Position numbers and translations under genes: made by a program. This document shows, in pieces, positions 42,381 to 51,532 of a DNA stretch of 64,000 nucleotides; the first letter of the stretch is position 1, and every line of letters begins with the position of its first letter. The stretch is from Paenibacillus sp. PastM-3. GTDB lineage: Bacteria > Bacillota > Bacilli > Paenibacillales > Paenibacillaceae. The stretch is taken from contig NZ_JARXXP010000008.1 of NCBI RefSeq assembly GCF_029893965.1, positions 62,001 through 126,000 on the forward strand, written 5' to 3'. The notes below the pieces were generated by a model, which worked only from the letters and a program-made list of their open reading frames with translations, did no database searches and was not told the origin of the DNA.

Positions 42381-42731
42381 TTGATCGTTAAACGCGGCGA
42401 CGTTTTTTTTGCCGACCTTTCGCCGGTTGTAGGTTCTGAACAAGGCGGAGTAAGGCCGGTACTGGTCATACAGAACGATATTGGCAACCGTTTCAGCCCG
42501 ACGGTTATTGTGGCGGCTATCACCGCCCAGATCCAGAAGGCCAAGCTGCCGACGCATGTGGAGATTGATGCGGCTGCTCACGGCTTTGACCGGGATTCCG
42601 TCATTTTGCTGGAGCAGGTTCGAACGATTGACAAACAACGCTTAACCGATAAGATCACCCATCTTGATGATGATACAATGAAAAAGGTGGATGATTCGCT
42701 GCAAATCAGTCTGGGCCTGATCGATTTCTAG
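42381..42731 (+). CDS. ndoA: EndoA toxin, MazF-family mRNA endoribonuclease
   Basis: 116 residues, matching the length of B. subtilis EndoA. TTG start. MazF/PemK marks: [20 protein letters not shown] (strand 1 and loop), [20 protein letters not shown] and [15 protein letters not shown]. It cleaves mRNA at short U-rich sites and is neutralised by the upstream antitoxin. The operon ends in a terminator. Confidence 0.95.
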   Translation: MIVKRGDVFFADLSPVVGSEQGGVRPVLVIQNDIGNRFSPTVIVAAITAQIQKAKLPTHVEIDAAAHGFDRDSVILLEQVRTIDKQRLTDKITHLDDDTMKKVDDSLQISLGLIDF

Positions 42732-42765
42732 ACCGGGACAGGAACCAATATTCGTGTAAACAGGG

Positions 42766-42797
42766 AAGACGTATTGCGTAGGCAGTACGTCTTTTTA
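42766..42797 (+). terminator. Terminator of the ndoAI-ndoA operon
   Basis: AAGACGTATTGC pairs with GCAGTACGTCTT (one G-U pair), then TTT. Confidence 0.85.
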
Positions 42798-42827
42798 GTA
42801 TATACGGCTGGGATTCCGACAACAATT

Positions 42828-42876
42828 TTGAAGTCATCATAACTCATGTGCTATAATTAGACCGGTTGGTCGGTTT
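42828..42876 (+). promoter_or_regulatory. Promoter and operator of the TetR gene
   Basis: TTGAAG (42828-42833), 18-bp spacer, TATAAT (42852-42857). TTAGACCGGTTGGTCGGTTT (42857-42876) begins at the end of the -10 box and recurs at 43567-43586 before the MFS gene, so it is the probable TetR operator. Confidence 0.8.
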
Positions 42877-42893
42877 AAAAGGAGGTTACGGGT

Positions 42894-43490
42894 ATAAAAG
42901 GACGTTCGGATGGAGAAGAGACGAAGAAACGCATTGTGCAGCGGGCAGCCAGCCTGTTCGTGCAAAAGGGATACGCAGCGGTTACGATGAATGAAGTCTG
43001 CATAGCTGCAAAAGTGAGCAAAGGCAGCCTGTATCATCATTTTCCAAGTAAGGATGAGCTGTTTCTGTCCATCGTCGAAGAGGATACGGAGCAGTGGCTT
43101 GCGGAATGGGATGTGATCCGGGGCAGAATCACAGGAATTGAGGAGCGTTTTTATGCGCTTGGAGAGCACTACGCGGGTGATTTTCAGAATCCGCTGATTG
43201 GTGGACTTGAGGAATACGCAAGATCCCGTACCCATTCGGAGGAGATTTACCAGCGGCTGTCACGGCTGTATGAAGCCGGGGCTATGGCCTGCCGTAATCT
43301 GCTGCAGGAGGGAATGGACTCCGGCTATCTGGTCAGCGGCAACCTTGAGCATTATGTGGTGATTGTCTGTGGTATGCTGGAGGGAATCGGCAGAGTCAGA
43401 GAAATTACGGCACCCTCAGAGGGGCCGGCGGAGGTAATGAAATATTACCGGGACGGCATACGGCTGCTGTTGCAGGGGATGCGGGCCTGA
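42894..43490 (+). CDS. TetR/AcrR-family regulator, probable AUA start codon
   Basis: 198 residues if it begins at ATA 42894; 184 from GTG 42936. AAAGGAGG (42878-42885) is eight bases before ATA, the ideal distance, and no ATG, GTG or TTG lies in frame until 42936. The extra residues KGRSDGEETKKRI complete helix 1 (TKKRIVQRAASLFVQKG), as expected in TetR proteins. The recognition part is VTMNEVCIAAKVSKGSLYHHFPSKDELF. The gene likely represses itself and the MFS gene through matching operators. An ATG at 42910 is out of frame. Confidence 0.85.
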   Translation: MKGRSDGEETKKRIVQRAASLFVQKGYAAVTMNEVCIAAKVSKGSLYHHFPSKDELFLSIVEEDTEQWLAEWDVIRGRITGIEERFYALGEHYAGDFQNPLIGGLEEYARSRTHSEEIYQRLSRLYEAGAMACRNLLQEGMDSGYLVSGNLEHYVVIVCGMLEGIGRVREITAPSEGPAEVMKYYRDGIRLLLQGMRA

Positions 43491-43566
43491 AGGATTGCCG
43501 GATGAGCGACAAGTCCCAACCTGCCGGATTAACGGACAGTTTGCATAAGCTTTTCTATGCCATTAA

Positions 43567-43586
43567 TTAGACCGGATGGTCGGTCT
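43567..43586 (+). promoter_or_regulatory. TetR operator before the MFS gene
   Basis: TTAGACCGGATGGTCGGTCT differs from the copy at 42857-42876 at two positions; its dyad is GACCGnnnGGTC. Confidence 0.75.
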
Positions 43587-43683
43587 TATGGTAGTTATAA
43601 AACTTTTTATAAATACGAATGGTATATACAAAATAGGCAGATATTTAATAAACATAACGGTTGTCAATACGGAGGGAAACACA

Positions 43684-44892
43684 ATGTCTTTGCTGTTAAG
43701 AAACCGCGGCGCAATGCTGATGCTGATGATCAGTATCTTTTTAACATTTACGGGGATCGGGCTCGTGGTACCGATTCTGCCGACTTATATGAATGAGCTG
43801 CATATCGGGGGCAGTGTCGTCGGGCTGCTGGTAGCCGCATTTTCACTGACCCAGCTGATCGTATCGCCGCTTGCCGGCAGATTGTCTGACCGGATGGGCC
43901 GCAAAAGAATTATCGTGCTAGGGCTGGTTGTCTTTTCCCTGTCTGAGGTAGTGTTCGGTGTAGCTGAGCTGCCGTGGATGCTGTTCGTAGCCCGGATGCT
44001 GGGCGGGATCGGAGCGGCGATGATTATGCCTGCGGTTATGGCATATGTGGCCGACACCACTTCGATGGACGAACGGGCTAAAGGGATGGGGATGATTAAT
44101 GCGGCCATCACAACCGGGTTCATTATCGGACCGGGGATCGGCGGCTATCTGGCGGAGTTCGGTATCCGTGTTCCGTTCTTCGCAGCGGCAATTGCGGCGG
44201 CTTTTGTAGCTATTATCACGTTTATTTTATTGCCGGAATCGCGGGTTACCGCGGCTGTCAATGATAAGGCGGCGGCTCAGCAAAAGAATGAAAGTCTGGT
44301 CGCGCAGCTGGTGCGTTCTTACCAGGAGCCTTATTTTGTCGGACTGGTCATAGTATTCGTCATGTCCTTTGGCCTGGCCAACTATGAGACAGTGTTCGGA
44401 CTGTTCGTCGATCATAAATTCGCCTTCACGCCTAAGGATATCGCTTTTGTGCTGACCTTCGGCTCGATTGCCGGGGCAGTGGTGCAGCTGACTGCCTTTA
44501 GCTGGATTTTGAACCGTTTTGGCGAAAATAGAGTCATTTCCATCAGTCTGCTGGCTTCGGGCGTATTCATCCTGCTTACGCTGTTCGTTCATGGCTACTT
44601 CCTGATAATGGCCGTGACGTTTATCGTGTTCCTGGCGATGGATATTCTGCGTCCGGCGGTCGGCACCCAATTATCCAAAATGGCCGGAGAGACGCAGCAG
44701 GGCTTCGTAATGGGGATGAACTCTGCGTACACCAGCCTTGGTAATATTGCCGGACCGATTGTTGCCGGTGTCCTGTTCGATCTGGACATTAATTTCCCTT
44801 ATGCGGCAGCTGCGTTTGTGCTGGTTCTCTGCTTCCTGCTGTCCCTGAGCTCGGCCAAACGGATGGCCCGGCGCAGTGTGCAGGCGAAGTAA
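43684..44892 (+). CDS. MFS multidrug-type transporter
   Basis: 402 residues, 12 membrane helices. ATG 43684 follows GGAGGGAAACACA; the frame extends upstream through the operator without a site. Motif A: GRLSDRMGRKRIIVLGLVVF in loop 2-3. Motif C, typical of drug antiporters: MGMINAAITTGFIIGPGIGG in helix 5. This is the NorA/Bmr/TetA-like group. It is likely induced when the upstream TetR binds a drug. Confidence 0.9.
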   Translation: MSLLLRNRGAMLMLMISIFLTFTGIGLVVPILPTYMNELHIGGSVVGLLVAAFSLTQLIVSPLAGRLSDRMGRKRIIVLGLVVFSLSEVVFGVAELPWMLFVARMLGGIGAAMIMPAVMAYVADTTSMDERAKGMGMINAAITTGFIIGPGIGGYLAEFGIRVPFFAAAIAAAFVAIITFILLPESRVTAAVNDKAAAQQKNESLVAQLVRSYQEPYFVGLVIVFVMSFGLANYETVFGLFVDHKFAFTPKDIAFVLTFGSIAGAVVQLTAFSWILNRFGENRVISISLLASGVFILLTLFVHGYFLIMAVTFIVFLAMDILRPAVGTQLSKMAGETQQGFVMGMNSAYTSLGNIAGPIVAGVLFDLDINFPYAAAAFVLVLCFLLSLSSAKRMARRSVQAK

Positions 44893-45011
44893 GCTTTTGG
44901 CGTGCAGTGTGGTGATGCAGTATCCCGGTAACTTTGGCGCAGCGGCAATCTGTGATACTATTTTAGTTAGGCAATTATGAGATCAGCACGTGTGCGGAAA
45001 GAGGGATACTA

Positions 45012-47240
45012 TTGGCAGCAGAGAATACGAATGCCGGCAATCTGCAGGATGATGCAGCACTCCGGCAGGAACAGGAACTGATCCTTGCGGCAATCGCCAA
45101 GGAGCTTGGCATCAGCCTGAAGCAGGTGCGGACCACTGTGGGTCTTCTGGACGAAGGGAACACCATTCCGTTTATCGCGCGCTACCGTAAGGAAATGACG
45201 GGCGAGCTGGACGAGAATGCGCTGCGCGACATTGAGGAGCGTCTGGGCTATCTGCGTAATTTAGGTGAACGCAAGAAGGACGTTATCCGCAGCATTGAGG
45301 AGCAGGGCAAGCTGACCCCTGAGCTGCAGGCGCAGATTATGAAGGCGGTCAAGCTGCAGGAAGTTGAAGATTTGTACCGCCCTTACAAGCAGAAGCGTAA
45401 GACAAGAGCAAGCGTGGCCAAGGAAAGAGGGCTGGAGCCGCTGGCGGACTGGGTTATGGAGCAGCGCCGCCAGGGCCATCCGCTTGAAGAGGCTGCTAAA
45501 TATATAGATGCGGACAAGGGTGTGGACAGTGCCGAGTCCGCGCTGCAGGGTGCGATGGATATTATCGCCGAGAACATCGCCGATGATCCGGTGATCCGGG
45601 CCTGGGTCCGCCAGTATACGGCGAGCCAGGGAATTCTCGTCTCGGAAGCGAAGGATGCGGAGCAGGAGAGTGTCTACGAGAACTACTACAGCTACCGTGA
45701 GCCGGTACATAAAATGCCGCCGCACCGCATTCTCGCCATCAACCGCGGAGAGCGGGAGAATGTGCTGAAGGTCGGGATTGAGATCGTTCCCGACAAGATT
45801 CATGCCTTTATCACACGCAAGCTGATTAAGGGTCCATCTCCGGTTAAGGAGCTGCTGGAAGCTGTGACCGAGGATGCCTACAAGCGGCTGATCGCGCCGT
45901 CGGTTGAGCGCGAGGTGCGCGGGGAGATGACGGAGAAGGGCGAGACGCAGGCGATCTCGATTTTCTCGGGCAATCTGCGCAGCCTGCTGCTGCAGCCGCC
46001 GGTCAGAGGACGCAACGTGCTCGGCGTTGACCCGGCCTACCGTACCGGCTGCAAGCTGGCCGTCGTTGACGACACCGGCAAGCTGCTGGAGGTGGCGGTA
46101 ACGTATCCGACGCCGCCGAACAACAAGAAGAAGGAGGCGGCGGTGAAGTTCAAGGAGCTGATTGCCAAATACGGCATCAAGCTGATTGTCATCGGCAACG
46201 GCACCGGCTCGCGGGAGACGGAGCAGTTCACCGCCGAGGTCATTGCCGAGGTCGGTGATCCGGAGCTGGCGTACCTGATCGTGAACGAGGCAGGAGCCAG
46301 TGTCTATTCCGCCTCCAAGCTGGCGGCGGAGGAGTTCCCGGATCTGGATGTGGCCGAGCGCAGCGCGGCATCGATTGCCCGCCGCGTGCAGGACCCGCTC
46401 GCGGAGCTGGTCAAGATCGACCCGAAGGCGATCGGGGTCGGGCAGTACCAGCACGATGTCTCGCAGAAGCATCTGGAGGAGAGCCTCAAGGCCGTCGTGG
46501 AATCGGCCGTTAACCATGTCGGCGTTGACGTGAACACGGCGTCGCCGTCGCTGCTCTCGTATGTGGCGGGAGTGAACTCGACGATCGCCAAGAATATCGT
46601 CAAGTTCCGCGAGGAGAACGGCAAGTTCACCACGCGCAAACAGCTGCAAAAGGTGCCGCGCCTCGGCGCGAAGTCCTATGAGCAGTGCATCGGGTTCCTG
46701 CGTATTCCCGAAGGGGAGAATACGCTGGACCGTACGCCGATTCACCCGGAATCGTATCCGGTGGTCGACCGCCTGTTCCGCGAGCTCGGGCTGGATGTAG
46801 CGAAGCTCGGCAGCCGCGAGGTTGCGGCTGAGCTCGCAGCGCAGGATGCCGAAGGGCTCGCCGTGAAGCTGGATGTCGGCGTGCCAACGCTGCGCGACAT
46901 CCTGGAGAGCCTGCAGCGTCCGGGCCGCGATCCGCGCGAGGAGCTGCCGCTGCCGATCTTCCGCACGGATGTGCTGAAGATCGAGGACCTGGTTCCCGGC
47001 ATGGAGATGCAGGGAACCGTCCGCAATGTCATCGATTTCGGCGCCTTCGTCGATATCGGCATCAAAAACGACGGGCTGGTTCACATCTCCCAGCTCAGCG
47101 GCAGCTTTGTCAAGCATCCGATGGACGTTGTCTCCGTTGGCGACAACGTGACCGTCTGGGTGCTCGGCGTCGATCTGAAGAAAGGCCGCGTCAGCCTGAC
47201 CATGCGCCAGCCGCGTGAGGCTGCTGGAAGTGTGAAGTAG
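45012..47240 (+). CDS. tex: Tex-family RNA-binding transcription accessory protein
   Basis: 742 residues, TTG start after GAGGGATACTA. Domain order matches Tex/YdcI: N-terminal helical domain (IPFIARYRKEMTGELDE), YqgF/RNase H-like fold (VLGVDPAYRTGCKLAVVDDT), helix-hairpin-helix motifs (NTASPSLLSYVAGVNSTIAK), and a C-terminal S1 RNA-binding domain (GTVRNVIDFGAFVDIGIKND). Tex affects transcription and stress tolerance. In B. subtilis it is ydcI, near alr-ndoA and the SprT-like gene, an order partly kept here. Confidence 0.95.
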   Translation: MAAENTNAGNLQDDAALRQEQELILAAIAKELGISLKQVRTTVGLLDEGNTIPFIARYRKEMTGELDENALRDIEERLGYLRNLGERKKDVIRSIEEQGKLTPELQAQIMKAVKLQEVEDLYRPYKQKRKTRASVAKERGLEPLADWVMEQRRQGHPLEEAAKYIDADKGVDSAESALQGAMDIIAENIADDPVIRAWVRQYTASQGILVSEAKDAEQESVYENYYSYREPVHKMPPHRILAINRGERENVLKVGIEIVPDKIHAFITRKLIKGPSPVKELLEAVTEDAYKRLIAPSVEREVRGEMTEKGETQAISIFSGNLRSLLLQPPVRGRNVLGVDPAYRTGCKLAVVDDTGKLLEVAVTYPTPPNNKKKEAAVKFKELIAKYGIKLIVIGNGTGSRETEQFTAEVIAEVGDPELAYLIVNEAGASVYSASKLAAEEFPDLDVAERSAASIARRVQDPLAELVKIDPKAIGVGQYQHDVSQKHLEESLKAVVESAVNHVGVDVNTASPSLLSYVAGVNSTIAKNIVKFREENGKFTTRKQLQKVPRLGAKSYEQCIGFLRIPEGENTLDRTPIHPESYPVVDRLFRELGLDVAKLGSREVAAELAAQDAEGLAVKLDVGVPTLRDILESLQRPGRDPREELPLPIFRTDVLKIEDLVPGMEMQGTVRNVIDFGAFVDIGIKNDGLVHISQLSGSFVKHPMDVVSVGDNVTVWVLGVDLKKGRVSLTMRQPREAAGSVK

Positions 47241-47301
47241 GCTGCAGCTGGAGTTATGTTATATGCACATTAATGTGCGTTTTGAAAACTAACGGATAAA
47301 G

Positions 47302-47339
47302 ATGTCCCCAAGCCGGAAACGGCAGAGGGGACATTTTTT
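47302..47339 (+). terminator. Terminator of tex
   Basis: ATGTCCCC pairs with GGGGACAT around an inner GCCG-GAAA-CGGC stem, then TTTTTT. Confidence 0.88.
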
Positions 47340-47497
47340 GGTTTCAGGGTTGGTTCCGGCTGACAAGGTACAACCTGTGCATTTTTCCTATATGTGGTAT
47401 TCTTAATGCAGAACTTGGACTGCGCCCGCAGCGGCAGTTAATCTGGATGAGATTATGAATATTATTTTTGACATACCTTTATACGGGAGTGTGAAAG

Positions 47498-48115
47498 ATG
47501 GAAAAAATGTTATTGGTTTGTATTATGATCATGGTGATGCTGGCTTCGGCTTATGGAAATATGGAAATGACATTAAATCCAAATGTTTCTGATGAGCCTA
47601 AATCTGCATTGGATGAGTCTGTTATTCCAAACAACAGATCCGAATATTGTGAAATGGAAAGTATAAATTTGGATAGTGAAGCTGAAAAATATGTCTATGG
47701 AACCTGGAAAGTGGAGAAGCATTTAGGATTTGCAAATTCGTATAATGATGCTTCTGAATATCCGACAGGGCAAAAATTTATTGGGGATGAAATGATCATC
47801 AATAAAGCCTTTTTTTCATCAAAAGGACTTAAAAACTATAGTGTTTATCAATATGAACTAAAAAATCCCGTATATGAGATTACAGCGACATGCTATAACT
47901 CTGATTCTTTTTACAGATTATATAAAATAGATCTCCCCGGCTTAAATATAAATGATGCAGTAAAAGTAATAAATATAAGTGACCCTTCTACAAAACTTAG
48001 CATACCTTTGAGTTTTTTTGTTGTTAATAACGATAGGCTTATCTTGTTAGCAGAGGCGACTATTTTTGAGCTTAACAAGCTTACTGATGAAACGAAACCG
48101 CAACCGGACAACTAA
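47498..48115 (+). CDS. AT-rich secreted protein, function unknown
   Basis: 205 residues. N-terminal signal-like segment (MLLVCIMIMVMLASAYG). No recognised domain; the mature part contains VYGTWKVEKHLGFANSYN and GDEMIINKAFFSSKG, a layout seen in lipocalin-like small secreted proteins, but this is only a resemblance. GGGAGTG precedes ATG 47498. Codon use is clearly more AT-rich than in tex, suggesting acquisition. Confidence 0.7.
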   Translation: MEKMLLVCIMIMVMLASAYGNMEMTLNPNVSDEPKSALDESVIPNNRSEYCEMESINLDSEAEKYVYGTWKVEKHLGFANSYNDASEYPTGQKFIGDEMIINKAFFSSKGLKNYSVYQYELKNPVYEITATCYNSDSFYRLYKIDLPGLNINDAVKVINISDPSTKLSIPLSFFVVNNDRLILLAEATIFELNKLTDETKPQPDN

Positions 48116-48600
48116 CTATACGCCTACCCGCTGGCTGATATAGAACCACTGCCGGAACAGAAGCACTACCGGACCAACTGACCACGCCAACCCGTCGAGT
48201 ACGATTGATCTACCATTTTCTAACGGACCGAGACGACGTTATTTTCACACTTCTAAGCTACGAGCCTATGTTTGCGGACTCCAGTGACGTTATCCGTGAA
48301 CAAAATGTGAGAAGGACAGCGCATTTGTACAAATAAGTGCAACTGTGTCCGTTAGCGGGACAAACTGCTTGACAACAGGCAAATAACGCTTCCTGTGTCC
48401 GTTAGAATTTTGCGGGTATTTGAGACAGGTTTATAATCAAAAGGTTGCGGTTATTGCTCTGGGCACCAAGAGTAGTAGCCGCTTTTATATGTCTTCATCG
48501 GCAGAATAATTGTTGGTCAACTGCACAACGGATTTCGTCTGTTCATCAATATTTTTTCTCTCTGTGAGCCATTATACTGAAAGCGTGTTCAACATGAGTG
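48116..48600. other. Intergenic region with GTCCGTTAG repeats
   Basis: No gene is supported. CTGTGTCCGTTAG occurs at 48343-48355 and 48393-48405 (period 50), with the inverse CTAACGGAC at 48220-48228. GCATTTGTACAAATAAG at 48321-48337 recalls the 24-bp repeat family. Confidence 0.5.
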
Positions 48601-48615
48601 TTAGGGGGATTAACG

Positions 48616-48913
48616 ATGGAAGGATTAACAATTGGCTGGTATGGGGCATGGGCGGGACTGGCGTTAGCCATTATTCTGATACTGAGAAAGCCAGGCCATT
48701 CTGGATATGGGTACCGCTCCGCTGGCGGCAGCTGTCATGGTGCACACCGGAGCCACGGTTATCGACTCGCTGCCGCAGGGGAACTACTTCCACGTGACTG
48801 CAGACAGTATGAAAATGAGCATCAAGCAGCGTATGGGCGTTGTGCCCTACGAGGCGATTGTCGGCGGAACGATGGCGGTTGTGGCTACAGTGATCTACGG
48901 ATTTTTGTTCTAA
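48616..48913 (+). pseudogene. GntP-family permease remnant with internal deletion and frameshift
   Basis: The 5' part (ATG 48616 after AGGGGG) reads EGLTIGWYGAWAGLALAIILILRKP, the first helix of a GntP-type permease. The 3' part, in another frame (about 48693-48913), reads MGTAPLAAAVMVHTGATVIDSLPQG and ends KQRMGVVPYEAIVGGTMAVV, the permease C-terminus. About 300 residues that a full permease would need between them are missing. The intact glycerate kinase gene follows by 20 bases, so this was the uptake gene of that operon. Confidence 0.8.
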
Positions 48914-48933
48914 ACTAAACATGGGGTGAGGAA

Positions 48934-50076
48934 ATGAGAGAGAAAACCTTTGTACTGGCGCCGGATTCGTTTAAAGAGAGTATGAGCGCGAAGGAAGTCT
49001 GTATGGCAATGGAAAAAGGGCTGCGGAAGGTTTATCCCGATGCTGAATATATACATGTTCCGATGGCGGACGGCGGAGAGGGCACAGTCCAATCCCTGGT
49101 TGATGCCTCGGGCGGGCAAATGTACACAAAAGAAGTAACAGGGCCGCTGGGCCAGCCAGTTACTGCGCAGTACGGCATCATGGGCGACGGCCATACGGCA
49201 GCCATCGAAATGGCTTCGGCCAGCGGCATCCAGCTGGTGAATAAGGCAGACCGCAACCCGCTGATCACCACAACCTATGGTACCGGCGAGCTGATCCGGG
49301 AATGTCTGGACCGCGGCATCCGCAGCATCATTATCGGCATCGGCGGCAGTGCGACGAATGACGGGGGCACCGGAATGGCTGAGGCGCTTGGCGCAAAGTT
49401 CCTGGACGCAGACGGCGGGGTACTGCCGCGCGGCGGCGGCAGTCTGGACCGTCTGGCCAGCATCGATGTGTCGGGACTGGATGAGCGGCTGCAGCAGGTG
49501 CAGCTGATCGTGGCCTGCGATGTGACCAACCCGCTGTGCGGCGATCGGGGCGCATCCGTTGTGTTCGGGCCGCAAAAGGGCGCAACACCTGAGCTGGTTC
49601 AGCAGCTCGATGCCAATCTGGCCCATTATGCAGAGGTCGTCAAGCAGCAGCTTGGCAAGGACGTCCGCGACCTGCCGGGTGCCGGCGCCGCCGGAGGGCT
49701 TGGGGCGGGACTGATGATCTTTACTCGGGCCACTCTGCAGCGGGGCATTGAGATCGTGATCGAATATACTGGACTTAAAGAGAAAATGGCGGATGCCGAT
49801 CTGGTGTTCACCGGTGAAGGCGGCATCGACTTCCAGACCAAATTCGGCAAAACCCCTTACGGCGTTGCCGCGACCGCCAAGGCCGGCGGCAAAAAAGTCA
49901 TCGCCCTGGCCGGTTACATCGGCGAAGGCATCGACACCCTGTATGCAGAGGGCATCGACGCAATCTTCGGTATCGTTCCAGGCGCCTCCGAGCTGGACAA
50001 GCTGCTGAAGGACGGCCCGGCCAACGTCGAACGGACCTGTGAGAACATCGCCAGAGTGCTGAAGCTGGCCGAGTAA
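48934..50076 (+). CDS. glxK: Glycerate kinase (GlxK/GarK family)
   Basis: 380 residues; phosphorylates glycerate in glyoxylate or sugar-acid breakdown, in the cytosol. Motifs: FVLAPDSFKESMSAKEVCMA at the start, PMADGGEGTVQSLVDA, IIGIGGSATNDGGTGMAEAL (glycine-rich loop), and DLVFTGEGGIDFQTKFGKTP near the end. RBS GGGGTGAGGAA. It appears intact although its permease (upstream) and CdaR-type regulator (downstream) are both broken, so it may be unregulated or losing function. Confidence 0.93.
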   Translation: MREKTFVLAPDSFKESMSAKEVCMAMEKGLRKVYPDAEYIHVPMADGGEGTVQSLVDASGGQMYTKEVTGPLGQPVTAQYGIMGDGHTAAIEMASASGIQLVNKADRNPLITTTYGTGELIRECLDRGIRSIIIGIGGSATNDGGTGMAEALGAKFLDADGGVLPRGGGSLDRLASIDVSGLDERLQQVQLIVACDVTNPLCGDRGASVVFGPQKGATPELVQQLDANLAHYAEVVKQQLGKDVRDLPGAGAAGGLGAGLMIFTRATLQRGIEIVIEYTGLKEKMADADLVFTGEGGIDFQTKFGKTPYGVAATAKAGGKKVIALAGYIGEGIDTLYAEGIDAIFGIVPGASELDKLLKDGPANVERTCENIARVLKLAE

Positions 50077-50114
50077 AACGGAGCAGAGCATATCACAGAG
50101 TAGAGGAACAACCC

Positions 50115-50168
50115 AAAAAGAGGCCATCTCCAGAGCATGTAAATGTGCTGGAGACGGCCTCTTTTTTT
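50115..50168. terminator. Terminator of the glycerate kinase gene
   Basis: AAAAAGAGGCC-ATCTCCAG pairs with CTGGAGA-CGGCCTCTTTTT, then more T residues. Confidence 0.88.
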
Positions 50169-50246
50169 TGACTTGTACTATGGAATCATTTACAGACTGG
50201 AGGAGCGGTTTCACCGAGGGCTGGTTAATTATAATTAGTCACATTG

Positions 50247-50510
50247 TCACTTATACAATACCAGCAGGCCATAAGTAAGCTCCAGCAGCTGGAGCAGATT
50301 CCGTGGATCTTTGCCGGTCAGGCTCTCAATCCGCTTCAGCCGGTATTGCAGGGTATTGCGGTGGATGTTCAGCGCCTCCGAGGTCTGGGAGACACTGCAG
50401 TTATGGTTAATGAAGCTGCGCAGCGTCTCCAGCAGATCGGCGGTATCCTCCAGCTTGACTACTGTGCCGGCACTTGCGGTGAGATTGGCGTGGCTCAGCT
50501 TATAACGTTT
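50247..50510 (-). pseudogene. CdaR/PucR-type regulator remnant (C-terminal HTH only)
   Basis: On the minus strand an open stretch after two stops reads the CdaR C-terminal helix-turn-helix: LLETLRSFINHNCSVSQTSE, ALNIHRNTLQYRLKRIESLTG, ending in LLVLYK and TGA at 50249-50247. No start codon or sensor domain precedes it. CdaR controls glycerate and sugar-diacid genes in other bacteria, so this is the lost regulator of the adjacent kinase. Confidence 0.78.
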
Positions 50511-50666
50511 TCATCAGCTTGATTAAAGCGGGAGATGTGTATTTTTAGAGAAGCCGGTAATTAAGCCGATAGGTACGTTTAGGCCTGGCAAAGCCAGCTG
50601 ATCCAGCAACAAAAGCTGTCGCTGGGCCGTCTAACCTATATCAGCAACAAGCTAAGGAGGGATTTT

Positions 50667-51395
50667 ATGCATACTGTAAAAAAGACGGGTAAGCTGACCC
50701 TGGCTGCCGCGGCGTTCGTACTTCTTGCTGCCTGCAGCAATACACCGGCAGCGGAGCCGGAGGCTACAGCAACACCGGTACAGACAGAACAGCCTGCTGC
50801 GGAGACGCCGGCACCAAGCCAGTCACCGGAACCTTCAGCAGCGCCATCTGCTTCTGCATCCCCGTCCGCAGTACCGGACGAAGGGACACCTCCGACAGCA
50901 CTCGAAGCAGCCTCGACAGTAATGAGCGCATTGGAGAACGGCAACATGGACACCCTGTCCGCCTGGGTATCGAGGGATCACGGTGTACGCTTTTCACCCT
51001 ATGGATATGTGGACACTGAGAACGACCTTGTGTTCACGCAAGAGGAGATCAGCGGTTTGATGGAGGACACCGAACAACGCACCTGGGGAAGCTTCGCCGG
51101 AAGCGGAGAGCCGATCAAGCTGACTTTTGCCGAGTATTTCAAACGGTTTGTGTATGATGCCGATTTCGCAAAGGATGCGAAGATTTCCTTGAACAAGGCA
51201 GAGAATAAAGGGACGATGATCAACAACATTAATGAAGTGTACCCCGCAGACAAATATGACTATGTAGATTACCACATCAGCAGTATTGATCCGCAGTATC
51301 AGGGGATGGACTGGCGCAGTCTGCGGCTGGTGTTTGAGAAGATAGGGGAGGACCGAATTCTGGCGGGGATTGTGCATGATGAGTGGACGCCTTAA
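50667..51395 (+). CDS. Lipoprotein with Pro/Ala/Ser-rich linker, function unknown
   Basis: 242 residues. AGGAGGG before ATG 50667. Lipobox LAAC with Cys about 23, then a Thr/Pro/Ala/Glu/Ser linker to about 77. The C-terminal domain contains LENGNMDTLSAWVSRDHGVR, YFKRFVYDADFAKDAK and YVDYHISSIDPQYQGMDWRS, seen in several Bacillales lipoproteins of unknown role. The last part of the gene together with its terminator is duplicated at 51747-51875. Confidence 0.8.
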   Translation: MHTVKKTGKLTLAAAAFVLLAACSNTPAAEPEATATPVQTEQPAAETPAPSQSPEPSAAPSASASPSAVPDEGTPPTALEAASTVMSALENGNMDTLSAWVSRDHGVRFSPYGYVDTENDLVFTQEEISGLMEDTEQRTWGSFAGSGEPIKLTFAEYFKRFVYDADFAKDAKISLNKAENKGTMINNINEVYPADKYDYVDYHISSIDPQYQGMDWRSLRLVFEKIGEDRILAGIVHDEWTP

Positions 51396-51416
51396 CTAAA
51401 TAGAACTGTTTAAAGG

Positions 51417-51453
51417 AGACGCAATCCCGTCACGGTGGGAATCTGCGTTTTCT
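51417..51453 (+). terminator. Terminator of the lipoprotein gene
   Basis: ACGCAATCCC pairs with GGGAATCTGCGT (2-base bulge), then TTTTCTTTTG. A copy lies at 51837-51873. Confidence 0.7.
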
Positions 51454-51532
51454 TTTGTTTTTTGAAATTGTAAAATTTTAGAAACTTTTATGTCATCAAA
51501 TCGTAGTAAATAAAAAAAGTGAGGTGTTCACC

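Noticed and set aside
45261..47117. 618-codon frame antisense to tex
   Set aside because: The sense strand encodes the full Tex protein; the antisense frame lacks a ribosome site.
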